DNA from: an uncultured Paracoccaceae bacterium
GTDB taxonomy: Bacteria > Pseudomonadota > Alphaproteobacteria > Rhodobacterales > Rhodobacteraceae
NCBI GenBank assembly: GCA_947487205.1
Contig: CANKVU010000001.1
Coordinates: forward strand, 62,001-126,000
Direction of reading: 5' to 3'
Length of the DNA: 64,000 bases
Positions 27,236-35,743 of the stretch are shown piece by piece; the first letter of the stretch is position 1; each line of letters begins with the position of its first letter. Under the pieces are notes generated by a model. The model made no database searches. It worked only from the letters and a program-made list of their open reading frames with translations, and was not told where the DNA came from. A program made the position numbers and the translations under genes.

Positions 27236-29620
27236 TCAGCCGACCGATAGGCCGCGTGCGCCCCACACCCCGTCCATGTAGCCCCGGATCGTGCGGTCGG
27301 CGCTGAACCAGCCCGACCGGGCGGTGTTCAGGATCGCGCGGCGGGTCCAGTCGTCGCGGTCGCGATAGGCGGCCTCCACCGCGCGGTTCGCGCGCCAGTA
27401 ATCGGCGAAGTCCGACGCGACCAGGAAATAGTCCGGGCCCGCGACATTGTCCGCGATCCCCTCGAAACCGGGGCCGAACGTGCCGTCGCGGATCGCGTCC
27501 AGCGCCCGGGCGAGGCGCGGCGCCTCGGCCACTGCCTTGGCGGCGTGCCCCTCGACGCCGCGCCGCGCGACCACCTCCGCGGCGGTCATCCCGAAGAGGA
27601 AGAAGTTCTCGGCCCCGACCAGGTCGCGGATCTCGACATTGGCGCCGTCGAGCGTGCCGATCGTCAGCGCCCCGTTCAGCGCGAACTTCATGTTGCCGGT
27701 CCCGGACGCCTCCTTGCCGGCGGTGGAGATCTGCTGGCTGAGCTCGGCCGCCGGGATCAGCCGCTCGGCCAGCGACACGTTGTAATTCTCCGGATAGGCG
27801 ATGCGGAGCGCGTGGTTGGTGCGGGTATCGGCGTTGACCACGCGGGCCACGGCGTTGATCAGGTGGATGATCTCCTTGGCGAAGACATAGCCCGGCGCGG
27901 CCTTCCCGCCGAAGATCCGCACCCTCGGCAGCCAGTCGGCGTCCGGCGCGTCGCCGATCTCCTGCCAGAGCGCGATCGCCTCCAGGATGTTGAGGTGCTG
28001 GCGCTTGTATTCGTGGATGCGCTTGATCTGCACGTCGAACATCGCGTCGGGATCGACGGGCGTCCCGCGCCGGTCCAGATAGGCCGCCAGGTCCATCTTG
28101 TTGCGCCGCTTCGCCTCGGCGAAATCGTCGCGAAAGCCCGAATCCTCGGCCAGCGGCTCCAGCCGCGCCAGCTGCTCCAGATCGTCGATCCAGCCGTCGC
28201 CGATCGCCTCGGTGATCAGCGCCGACAGGCGCGGATTGGCCCCGAGCAGCCAACGGCGCGGCGTCACCCCGTTGGTCTGGTTCACGATCCGGCCGGGATG
28301 CAGGCGGTTCAGCTCGTGGAACACGGTCTGGCGCATCAGGTCGGTATGAAGCCCCGACACGCCGTTGACCTTGTGCGCCATGGCGAAGGCCAGCGGCCCC
28401 ATCTGCACGTCCCCGTCCCCGATCATCGCCACCCCGCGGTCGGGATGGTCCCCGGCATGGGCGGCGTCGATCCGCTCGATCACCTGCAGGTGGCGCGGCA
28501 GCAGATCCCCCATCAGCTCGACCGACCAGCGCTCCAGCGCCTCGGGGAGCAGCGTGTGGTTGGTATAGCCCAGGCAGCCGCGCGCGATCTCGACCGCCCG
28601 GTCGAACTCCATTCCCCGCTCGTCCACCAGCAGGCGCACCAGTTCCGGCCCCGCGATCGCGGGATGGGTGTCGTTGAGCTGGATCGCCACCTTCTCGGGC
28701 AAGAGCGTCAGGTCGTCGTACTCGCTCTCGAAGCGGCGCAGGATGTCGCGCAGGCTCGCCGCGGTGAAGAAGAATTCCTGCTTCAGCCGCAGCCGCTTGC
28801 CGTCCTCGGTCGTGTCGTCGGGATAGAGCACGCGGGAGATCGTGCGGGCGAGGTTCTCGGGCTCGGCGGCGCCGTAATAGTCGCCGGCGTTGAACCGGCC
28901 CAGGTCGAACACCTTCTCGGGCTTGGCCGACCACAGCCGCAGCGTGTTGGCCCAGCGCCCCTTCCAGCCGATCATCGGCGTGTCGTAGGCCTCGGCGATG
29001 ACCGTCTCGGCGGGCTGCCAAATGGTCCGGCCGCCCAGCGTCTTGACCGCGCCCCCGAACCCGATGCGATAGCGCGCCTCGGGTCGCTCGAATTCCCAGG
29101 CATGGATCTGCGTCAGCCAGTCCTCGGGCGCCTCGACCTGCCGCCCCTCCTCGAAGCTCTGCCGGAACAGGCCGTGCTCGTAGCGGATGCCATAGCCCAT
29201 CGCCGGGCAGCCGACGGTGGCCATCGCCTCCATGAAGCACGCCGCCAGCCGGCCCAGGCCGCCATTGCCCAGCGCCGCGTCGGGCTCGTCGGCCATGACC
29301 GCGCGGGCATCCATGTGCCGCGCGGCGAAGAACGCCGTCACCTCGTCCAGAAGGCCCAGGTTGACGGCCGCGTCCTCCAGCAGCCGCCCGATCAGGAATT
29401 CCATCGACAGGTAATAGACCCGCTTGCCCTGCCGGGCATAGGTTTCCCGGGTCGAGGCGAACCACGGGTCGACGATCCGGTCGCGGATGGCCAGGCTCAG
29501 CGCCAGGCGCCAATCGACCGTGGCCGCGTGTTCCGCATCCTTGCCCAGGCTGTATTTCAGGTGCTGCAGGATGGCGCCGCTCAGCGTCTCGGTCGGCAGC
29601 GGAACGCGGATGTCTTTCAT
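27236..29620 (-). CDS. glgP: Glycogen/starch/alpha-glucan phosphorylase
   Basis: A 794-residue GT35 phosphorylase. Seen in order: VYYLSMEFLIGRLLEDAAVNLGL, ALGNGGLGRLAACFMEAMAT, GYGIRYEHGLFRQ, NDTHPAIAGPELVRLL, HKVNGVSGLHTDLMR, NQTNGVTPRRWL and the PLP-lysine motif EASGTGNMKFALNGALTIGT. It phosphorolyses chain ends to glucose 1-phosphate, which Pgm converts onward. It is the first gene of the minus-strand glycogen operon; GGAGGAGAGAGCC precedes the ATG. Its presence with the synthesis genes in one operon implies both arms are made together and are balanced by allostery. Confidence 0.95.
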   Translation of the reverse strand: MKDIRVPLPTETLSGAILQHLKYSLGKDAEHAATVDWRLALSLAIRDRIVDPWFASTRETYARQGKRVYYLSMEFLIGRLLEDAAVNLGLLDEVTAFFAARHMDARAVMADEPDAALGNGGLGRLAACFMEAMATVGCPAMGYGIRYEHGLFRQSFEEGRQVEAPEDWLTQIHAWEFERPEARYRIGFGGAVKTLGGRTIWQPAETVIAEAYDTPMIGWKGRWANTLRLWSAKPEKVFDLGRFNAGDYYGAAEPENLARTISRVLYPDDTTEDGKRLRLKQEFFFTAASLRDILRRFESEYDDLTLLPEKVAIQLNDTHPAIAGPELVRLLVDERGMEFDRAVEIARGCLGYTNHTLLPEALERWSVELMGDLLPRHLQVIERIDAAHAGDHPDRGVAMIGDGDVQMGPLAFAMAHKVNGVSGLHTDLMRQTVFHELNRLHPGRIVNQTNGVTPRRWLLGANPRLSALITEAIGDGWIDDLEQLARLEPLAEDSGFRDDFAEAKRRNKMDLAAYLDRRGTPVDPDAMFDVQIKRIHEYKRQHLNILEAIALWQEIGDAPDADWLPRVRIFGGKAAPGYVFAKEIIHLINAVARVVNADTRTNHALRIAYPENYNVSLAERLIPAAELSQQISTAGKEASGTGNMKFALNGALTIGTLDGANVEIRDLVGAENFFLFGMTAAEVVARRGVEGHAAKAVAEAPRLARALDAIRDGTFGPGFEGIADNVAGPDYFLVASDFADYWRANRAVEAAYRDRDDWTRRAILNTARSGWFSADRTIRGYMDGVWGARGLSVG

Positions 29621-29649
29621 GGCTCTCTCCTCCGGGGGGCCCCGGTTCG

Positions 29650-29670
29650 CGGTAGCGCTTGAACGTTTCG
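29650..29670. promoter_or_regulatory. Possible operator upstream of glgP
   Basis: The words AGCGCT (29654-29659) and TTGAACGTTTCG (29659-29670, centred on the palindrome AACGTT) resemble LacI-family half-sites. They lie 30-50 bp upstream of the glgP ATG in a 127-bp intergenic space. On the minus strand TTGCAC and TTAAAC about 15 bases apart could be a poor promoter. All of this is tentative. Confidence 0.25.
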
Positions 29671-29747
29671 GTCGCGTTTAAGGCTTCGGCGCCAATGTGC
29701 AAGCGCCGATGTCCTTTGACATGCCGTCCGCCGCGGGGGGGCCCGCC

Positions 29748-30416
29748 TCAGGTCTCGAGGCCGAGGCGCTCGCGGGCGAAGGCCAGCGCGACCTGCAGGC
29801 CGTCGGGCGCGATGCCGTGGCCGGTCCCCTTCATCACGTGGGCGTAGACGTCGAGGCCGGCGGCCTGCAGCGTCTGCGCCGCCTCGGGAAGGGAGGCGGG
29901 CGGCACCATCTCGTCCTGGTCGCCATGGACCAGCAGCACCGGCGGGCGCGACCGGATCTCGTCGGCCAGCGTCTCCGGCCACATCAGCCGCCCCGAGAAG
30001 CCGATGATCCCGGCCACCGGCTCGGCCCGCCGCAGCACCACGTGCAGCGCCATCATCGTGCCCTGGCTGAACCCCAGCACGACCAGGTCGGCGGGGGCGA
30101 TCCCCTCCTCCTCCAGCACGCCGTCGAGATAGGCGTCGAGGTCCCCGGCCGCGCGCTGGAACCCGGCCTCCGCCTCGGCGGGGTCCGACCCGTCGAGCCA
30201 GGGCAGCGGAAACCACTGGTAGCCCATCGGGTTGACGGTCGAGCGTTCGGGGGCGTCCGGCGCCACGAAGGTGGTGTCGGGCAGGTGCTCGGACAGCGGA
30301 TCGGCCAGCCCGATCAGGTCGCCCGCATCGGCCCCGTAGCCGTGCAGCAACACCATCACCGACCGCGTCGTGCCGGACGCCGCCGCGCGCCGCTTGCTCT
30401 CCAATGCCCGTGCCAT
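29748..30416 (-). CDS. Alpha/beta-hydrolase, carboxylesterase/phospholipase type
   Basis: A 222-residue serine hydrolase of the YpfH/carboxylesterase 2 type. VMVLLHGYGADAGDL carries the oxyanion region, the nucleophile Ser is in LGFSQGTMMAL (about residue 115), Asp in VHGDQDEMVPP and His in GTGHGIAPDGL. It probably hydrolyses short esters or lysophospholipids in the cytoplasm. I chose the ATG at 30416, with GGGAGG 4 bases upstream, over one at 30437. It stands alone between glgP and the AlkA-type gene. Confidence 0.88.
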   Translation of the reverse strand: MARALESKRRAAASGTTRSVMVLLHGYGADAGDLIGLADPLSEHLPDTTFVAPDAPERSTVNPMGYQWFPLPWLDGSDPAEAEAGFQRAAGDLDAYLDGVLEEEGIAPADLVVLGFSQGTMMALHVVLRRAEPVAGIIGFSGRLMWPETLADEIRSRPPVLLVHGDQDEMVPPASLPEAAQTLQAAGLDVYAHVMKGTGHGIAPDGLQVALAFARERLGLET

Positions 30417-30508
30417 CCAGCCTCCCGATGCCGCCATGCTGCCGCCGGGCCCGGTCTAGGCACCCCGGCCCCGACGGACAAGCCCCCCCGGGGCCCGCGG
30501 CGCGGCCG

Positions 30509-31138
30509 TCAGGTGACGCCCTCGCGCCGGGTCGCGACGGCGTACCACGCCCAGAGCCCGCGCGCCGCCACGCCCCGCCAGGGCCGCCACGCCTCGGCCA
30601 TTTCGCGCAGCGCCGCCTCTCCGGGCCGGTCCGGCAGCTCGAAGAGGCGCCGCGCCGCCTCCCGCAGCGCCAGGTCGCCGGCCGGGAACACGTCGGCCCG
30701 CCCCAGCGAGAACAGCGCATAGATCTCGGCGGTCCAGCGCCCGATGCCGGGCACCGCGACCAGCCGCGCCACCACCTCGTCCGAGGGCCGGCGCGCCAGG
30801 TCGGGGAAGTCGATGCGCGCCTCGGCCAGCGCCTTCAGATAGCGCGCCTTCGGCCGCGACAGGCCCGCCGCCCGCAGGCTGTGCTCGTCGGCGGCGCGCA
30901 CCGCTTCGGGATCCTCGAACCCCGCGGCGGCGACGCGGGCGCCGATCGCGCGCGCCGAGGCGACGCTCAGCTGCTGGGCCACGATCGCCTGGGCCAGCGC
31001 CGCGAAGCCGTCCGCCCGCAACCGGTCCGGCCAGGGCCCGGTCTCGGCCAGGGCGGCGGCGAAGCGCGGCTCGCGCGCGGCAAGCCAGGCGGCCCCCTCG
31101 GCGATGCAGTCGGGGCCGGTCAGGATCCGCTCAGCCAC
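30509..31138 (-). CDS. DNA-3-methyladenine glycosylase II (AlkA-type, HhH-GPD)
   Basis: A 209-residue HhH-GPD base-excision glycosylase. FAALAQAIVAQQLSVASARAIG is the first helical core, the hairpin is VAVPGIGRWTAEIYALF, and the catalytic Asp is in VFPAGDLALREAARR. It removes alkylated purines from DNA. The protein is short compared with E. coli AlkA and lacks its N-terminal beta domain, as in the bacterial two-domain form. The start is a GTG at 31138, and the gene overlaps the end of cobK by 8 bp, so the two are co-transcribed although their roles differ. Confidence 0.9.
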   Translation of the reverse strand: MAERILTGPDCIAEGAAWLAAREPRFAAALAETGPWPDRLRADGFAALAQAIVAQQLSVASARAIGARVAAAGFEDPEAVRAADEHSLRAAGLSRPKARYLKALAEARIDFPDLARRPSDEVVARLVAVPGIGRWTAEIYALFSLGRADVFPAGDLALREAARRLFELPDRPGEAALREMAEAWRPWRGVAARGLWAWYAVATRREGVT

Positions 31139-31886
31139 GGCCCGCCCGCATCCCCAGCCGCCGCACCCAGCCGATCGCGGCGGCCACGCTGTCGAGCTTC
31201 ACCGCCTCGGGCTGCATCGGGCGGCGGATCATCGCCACGCGGATGCCCAATTGCCGCGCCGCGTCGAGCTTCGAGCGGCTGGAGGAGCCGCCGGCATTGC
31301 GCACGATCAGCCAGTCGATGCCCAGGTCGCGGAACAGCGCCACCTCGTCGGCGGTGGGAAAGGGCGGCGTGCCGACCACCCAGCGCCCGTCCTCGAAGGG
31401 CGGCGGCTCGGTCGGGGCCCGGTCGATCTGCCGCACCAGGACGCGGCGTCCGGGCATCGGCCCGTAGGCCTCGATCCGGTGCCGCCCCGTCGCGACGAAG
31501 ACATGCGCCCCCCGGGGCACCGCCGCCGCCGCGCCGGCCTCGTCCTCGGCAAAGAGCCAGTCGTCGCCGGCGGCCGGCCGCCAGGCCGGGCGCAGGATGC
31601 GGGCATAGGGCAGCCCGCGTTCGGCGCAGATCCGCGCGCTGCGATGCGAGATCCCGGCCGAGCAGGGATGCGTCGCGTCGAGCACCGCCGCGATCCGCTC
31701 CCGCTCCAGGTACGCGGCGAAACCCGCATCCCCCCCGAATCCGCCGATCCGGGTGGCGATCCCCATCGACGACGGCGCCCGCGCGCCCTGCGCGACCGAG
31801 GCGATCACCGTCAGCCCGCGCATCTGGGTCAGCGCGGCGGCGACCTGCCGGGCTTCGGCGGTTCCCGCCAGCATCAGGACGCGCAT
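31131..31886 (-). CDS. cobK: Cobalt-precorrin-6A / precorrin-6A reductase
   Basis: A 251-residue protein of the CobK/CbiJ family. Nucleotide-binding VLMLAGTAEARQVAAAL at the N-terminus, LDATHPCSAGISHRSARICAERGLPYARILRP, VFVATGRHRIEAY and IDWLIVRNAGGSSSRSKLDAARQLGI are family landmarks. It reduces precorrin-6A with NADPH in corrin ring synthesis. It is separate from the cobST pair at 52.6-55.6 kb, and no other ring-synthesis gene is in the window. The gene overlaps the following AlkA-type gene by 8 bp. The first ATG at 31886 gives the usual length. Confidence 0.92.
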   Translation of the reverse strand: MRVLMLAGTAEARQVAAALTQMRGLTVIASVAQGARAPSSMGIATRIGGFGGDAGFAAYLERERIAAVLDATHPCSAGISHRSARICAERGLPYARILRPAWRPAAGDDWLFAEDEAGAAAAVPRGAHVFVATGRHRIEAYGPMPGRRVLVRQIDRAPTEPPPFEDGRWVVGTPPFPTADEVALFRDLGIDWLIVRNAGGSSSRSKLDAARQLGIRVAMIRRPMQPEAVKLDSVAAAIGWVRRLGMRAGRG

Positions 31887-32047
31887 GATATCAAGTTCCG
31901 CCTTGCGAGGTGCGCGCCATCGGGAATCCGCGGCGCCCGGGTCCCGGGCACCCTCCCCGCCGCGCCGCCGCCGGTCAAGGCGACAGGACCGCTCGCCGGC
32001 ACAACAGCGGGCTTCCCCCCGCCGCGCCGCGGCTGTACCGCGGCTCC

Positions 32048-33253
32048 ATGGACATGCCGCCCGCCCCTCCCACCCGCCGCAACGTCGCGGTCCTGATCGC
32101 GGCGCAGGCGCTTCTGGGCGCGCAGCTGCCGATGCTGTTCGTCGTCGGCGGCCTCGCCGGCCAGATGCTGAGCCCGATCGCCTGCCTCGCGACGCTGCCG
32201 ATCTCGGTCATCGTGCTGGGCTCGATGCTGGCCGCCACGCCGATGTCGGCCCTGATGCAGGCGCGCGGCCGGCGGGCGGGGTTCTGGACCGGCACGGCTG
32301 CGGGCGCGACCGGCGCGCTCGTTTCGGCGGCGGGTCTCTACGCGGGCAGCTTCCCGCTCCTGGCCATCGGCGCGCTGGGGTCGGGGGTCTTCATGTCCTC
32401 GCTCGGCTTCTACCGCTTCGCCGCCGCCGACACCGCCTCCGAGGCGTTCCGGCCCAAGGCGATCTCCTACGTGCTGGCCGGCGGGCTGGCCGCGGCGGTG
32501 ATCGGGCCGCAGCTCGTCAAGGCGACCTCCGGCACCGCGATCCCGTTCCTCGGCGTCTACCTCGCGGTGGCGGCGCTGAACATCGTCGGATCGGCGCTGT
32601 TCCTGGCGCTGCGCATCCCCCCGCCCCCGGCCCCGGCGGCGGGATCGGCGCCCGGGCGGACGCGACGCCAGCTTCTGGCCACGCCGCGCATCGCCGTCGC
32701 CATCGCCTGCGCGATGGTCTCCTACGCGCTGATGAACCTGGTCATGACCTCGACGCCGCTGGCGGTGGTGGGCTGCGGCTTCTCGCAGGGCCGCGCCGCG
32801 GACGTGGTCACCGCGCACGTGCTGGCCATGTACGCGCCCTCCTTCTTCACCGGCCACCTCATCGCCCGGTTCGGGGCCCACGCGGTCGTCTCGGCGGGGC
32901 TCGCCTGCCTGGCGGCGGCGGGGCTGACCGCGCTCGCCGGGGTGGAGCTTGCCAACTTCTTCGGCGCCCTGGTCCTTCTGGGCCTCGGCTGGAACTTCGG
33001 CTTCATCGGCGCCACCTCGATGCTCGCCGCCGCCCACACGGCGGCGGAGCGGGGGCGCGTCCAGGGCCTCAACGACCTCATGGTGTTCGGCTGCGTGACG
33101 CTCGCCTCGCTGGCCTCGGGCGGGCTGATGAACTGCGCCGGCGGCTCTCCGCAGGCCGGCTGGGCGGCGGTCAACCTGGCGATGGTGCCGTTCCTCGCGC
33201 TGGCGGGGGGCGCGCTGCTCTGGCTCGCCCTGCGCCCCCGCCCCGCCCGCTAG
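32048..33253 (+). CDS. MFS transporter
   Basis: A 401-residue major facilitator with about twelve hydrophobic segments and a central basic loop (PPPPAPAAGSAPGRTRRQ, about 190-210). The loop 2-3 motif is partly kept (MSALMQARGRRAGFW). It looks like the small MFS group found in alphaproteobacteria with no known substrate. The ATG at 32048 places the first helix directly after a short tail; a longer frame upstream reads as random sequence. Its stop overlaps the stop of the convergent squalene/phytoene-synthase-like gene. Confidence 0.85.
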   Translation: MDMPPAPPTRRNVAVLIAAQALLGAQLPMLFVVGGLAGQMLSPIACLATLPISVIVLGSMLAATPMSALMQARGRRAGFWTGTAAGATGALVSAAGLYAGSFPLLAIGALGSGVFMSSLGFYRFAAADTASEAFRPKAISYVLAGGLAAAVIGPQLVKATSGTAIPFLGVYLAVAALNIVGSALFLALRIPPPPAPAAGSAPGRTRRQLLATPRIAVAIACAMVSYALMNLVMTSTPLAVVGCGFSQGRAADVVTAHVLAMYAPSFFTGHLIARFGAHAVVSAGLACLAAAGLTALAGVELANFFGALVLLGLGWNFGFIGATSMLAAAHTAAERGRVQGLNDLMVFGCVTLASLASGGLMNCAGGSPQAGWAAVNLAMVPFLALAGGALLWLALRPRPAR

Positions 33254-33984
33254 AGGAGCGCCATCCGGATCAGCCGCGCGCGCCGGGCGAAGGGCGCGCG
33301 TTCCAGCCCGCCCGCGCGCACCAGGGCCGGCGCCGCGCGCGCCGCCTTCAGGACCGGCGCCGCCTCCCAGGCCGCCAGCGCGGCAGGCTTCGCCGCCTTG
33401 CTGACGGGGCGCAGGTGGTCCAGCCCCTCCTCGGCCAACGCCCGGATGCCGGCATCGCTGTCGTCGGGCAGCGGCGCCAGCCCCCGAGCCGCCAGCGCCG
33501 GCACCGCTACCAGCCACCCGGCCAGCCCGCCGGCATAGCCGGTGGCGCGCACTGCCCCCTCGTCGGTGGCGCCGAGCGCGCGCGCCGCCGCCCACATCAG
33601 CCCCCCCGCCAGGTCCTGCAGGTGCCCGCGCAACTGCGCCGCGCCGGCGAAGGGTTCGCGCGCGATCTCCCAGCGCCGCGCGGCCACCGCGCGCTCCAGG
33701 ATCGCCGCTCCCTCGGCGTCGATCGCCGCCGCCAGCGGCTCGATCACCTCGTGGCGGCGGGGCGGCTTGCCCGCCGCGATCTCCTCCAGCGCCTCGCGCC
33801 AGAATTGCAGGCGGATCTCGGCGATCATCGGCTCCTGCGTGACCCAGGGCGCCCGCGCCGCCTCCACGTTCAGGGCATAGACGGGGAACAGCACGCCGCG
33901 CGCCGCCGGCGGCGCGGCCATCGCGGCGAGGAACCGGTCGGGATCGCCCCGGCGGACGATCTCGGCGCAATCGTTGACGGACAT
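33250..33984 (-). CDS. Squalene/phytoene synthase family protein
   Basis: A 244-residue protein of the trans-isoprenyl diphosphate synthase fold. FPVYALNVEAARAPWVTQEPMIAEIRLQFWREALEEI corresponds to the first substrate region, but the aspartate-rich DxxxD motifs of true phytoene synthases are not clear, and the protein is short. It is close to the NDUFAF6-like proteins of Rhodobacterales, whose role may be in complex I assembly rather than in carotenoid synthesis. No carotenoid genes lie nearby. The convergent MFS gene shares the CTAG overlap at the stops. Confidence 0.78.
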   Translation of the reverse strand: MSVNDCAEIVRRGDPDRFLAAMAAPPAARGVLFPVYALNVEAARAPWVTQEPMIAEIRLQFWREALEEIAAGKPPRRHEVIEPLAAAIDAEGAAILERAVAARRWEIAREPFAGAAQLRGHLQDLAGGLMWAAARALGATDEGAVRATGYAGGLAGWLVAVPALAARGLAPLPDDSDAGIRALAEEGLDHLRPVSKAAKPAALAAWEAAPVLKAARAAPALVRAGGLERAPFARRARLIRMALL

Positions 33985-34023
33985 CGGGCGGGCCTCCGGG
34001 CTGGCATCGGGGCGCGACCTAGC

Positions 34024-35649
34024 TCAGGCGGCGCCCGCGTCGCGGATCAGCTTCCAGGTCACGGCGTCGAGCAGCGCCTCGAAGCTCGCATCCACGATGT
34101 TGGCCGACACCCCCACCGTCGACCAGCGCCGCCCCTGCCCGTCGGCGCTGTCGATGATCACGCGGGTCACCGCCTCGGTGCCCCCTTGCGTGATCCGGAC
34201 CTTGAAATCGACCAGCCGCATGTCGTCGATGGCCGCCTGCCAGGGGCCCAGATCCTTGGCCAGCGCCTTGGCCAGCGCGTTCACCGGCCCCCGGTCGGAC
34301 CCGGCCGCGTCCATGCTCTCGCTGACCGACAGGCGCTTGGTGTCGCCGATCTTGACCACCACCACCGCCTCGGACAGCGACACCATCCGGTCGTACTTGT
34401 TCTTGCGCCGCTCCACCGTCACCCGGTACCGCTTCACCTCGAAGAAGCGCGGCAGCCGGCCCAGCGCCTCCCGCGCCACCAGCTCGAAGCTCGCCTGCGC
34501 GGTGTCGTAGGAATAGCCGCGATCCTCCCGCGCCTTGATCTCGTCGAGGATGCGGGCCAGGCGCGGATCGCCCTTCTCCACCTCCACGCCCATCTCGGCC
34601 AGCCGCGCGCGCAGGTTCGATTGCCCCGCCTGGTTCGACATCGGCACGATCCGCGCGTTGCCCACGCGCTCCGGCTCGACATGCTCGTAGAGCCCCGGCG
34701 CCTTGGCGATGGCCGAGGCATGAAGCCCCGCCTTGTGCGCGAAGGCCGAGGCGCCGACGTACGGCGCGTTGTTGCGCGGCACCCGGTTCAGGATGTCGTC
34801 GAGCCGCCGCGACAGCCGCGTCAGCCCCGCCAGCGCCTCCGCGCCGACGCCGATCTCGAACCGCCCGGCATAGGCGGGCTTCAGCAGGAGCGTCGGGATC
34901 AGGCTGACGAGGTTGGCGTTGCCGCACCGCTCCCCCAGCCCGTTCAGGGTCCCCTGCACCTGCCGCGCGCCGGCCTCCACCGCGGCCAGCGAACAGGCCA
35001 CCGCCATGCCGGTGTCGTCATGCGCGTGGATGCCCAGCCGTGCACCGGGGATGCCCGCCGCGATCACCGCGCCCACGATCTCGCCCACCCGCGCCGGCAG
35101 GGTGCCGCCATTGGTGTCGCAGAGCACGATCCAGCGCGCGCCCCCCGCCCGCGCGGCATGCAGGCATTCCAGCGCATAGGCCGGATCGGCGGCATACCCG
35201 TCGAAGAAATGCTCGGCGTCGAAGATCGCCTCCCGCCCCGCCGCCACGCAGCGCGCGACCGAGGCGCGGATATTCTCCAGGTTCTCGTCGCGGCCGATCT
35301 CCAGCGCCGCCTCGACGTGCCAGGGATCGGTCTTGCCGACCAGGCACACGGCCGGCGTGCGCGCGTCGAGCACCCCGGCCAGCACCTCGTCGTTCTCCGC
35401 CGACCGGCCGGCCCGCTTCGTCATCCCGAAGGCGGCCATCGTGGCGCGGGTCGGCGCGCAGGCCGCGAAGAAGGCGCTGTCGGTGGGGTTGGCGCCCGGC
35501 CAGCCGCCCTCGATGTAATCGACGCCCAGATCGTCCAGCATCCCCGCGATGGCCTGCTTCTCGGCGACCGAGAATTGCACGCCCTGGGTCTGCTGCCCGT
35601 CCCGCAGCGTCGTGTCGTAGAGATACAGGCGCTCCCGCCTCGCCGTCAT
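34024..35649 (-). CDS. cimA: (R)-citramalate synthase
   Basis: A 541-residue enzyme of the DRE-TIM metallolyase family. The N-terminal YDTTLRDGQQTQGVQFS holds the metal-binding and catalytic Arg-Asp pair, GIHAHDDTGMAVACS the HxH metal ligands and NGLGERCGNANL the second conserved region. From about residue 400 a LeuA-type regulatory domain follows (VDFKVRITQGGTEAVTRVII). It condenses pyruvate with acetyl-CoA to citramalate, opening the threonine-independent route to isoleucine. The length and FAHKAGLHASAI fit CimA rather than LeuA. It stands alone, 39 bp from the neighbouring gene. Confidence 0.93.
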   Translation of the reverse strand: MTARRERLYLYDTTLRDGQQTQGVQFSVAEKQAIAGMLDDLGVDYIEGGWPGANPTDSAFFAACAPTRATMAAFGMTKRAGRSAENDEVLAGVLDARTPAVCLVGKTDPWHVEAALEIGRDENLENIRASVARCVAAGREAIFDAEHFFDGYAADPAYALECLHAARAGGARWIVLCDTNGGTLPARVGEIVGAVIAAGIPGARLGIHAHDDTGMAVACSLAAVEAGARQVQGTLNGLGERCGNANLVSLIPTLLLKPAYAGRFEIGVGAEALAGLTRLSRRLDDILNRVPRNNAPYVGASAFAHKAGLHASAIAKAPGLYEHVEPERVGNARIVPMSNQAGQSNLRARLAEMGVEVEKGDPRLARILDEIKAREDRGYSYDTAQASFELVAREALGRLPRFFEVKRYRVTVERRKNKYDRMVSLSEAVVVVKIGDTKRLSVSESMDAAGSDRGPVNALAKALAKDLGPWQAAIDDMRLVDFKVRITQGGTEAVTRVIIDSADGQGRRWSTVGVSANIVDASFEALLDAVTWKLIRDAGAA

Positions 35650-35743
35650 CGGATCCTGCCTTTCGCGCCCCCCGGTCCGGTCCCGGCCGGGCGGCGTCCC
35701 CTGCCATGCGGGCGCGCGGATGCGGATGCCGCCGCCGCCCCCT

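Noticed and set aside
33250-33984. Carotenoid phytoene synthase
   Set aside because: Clear DxxxD substrate motifs are missing, the protein is short and no crt genes are present; the NDUFAF6-like group fits better.
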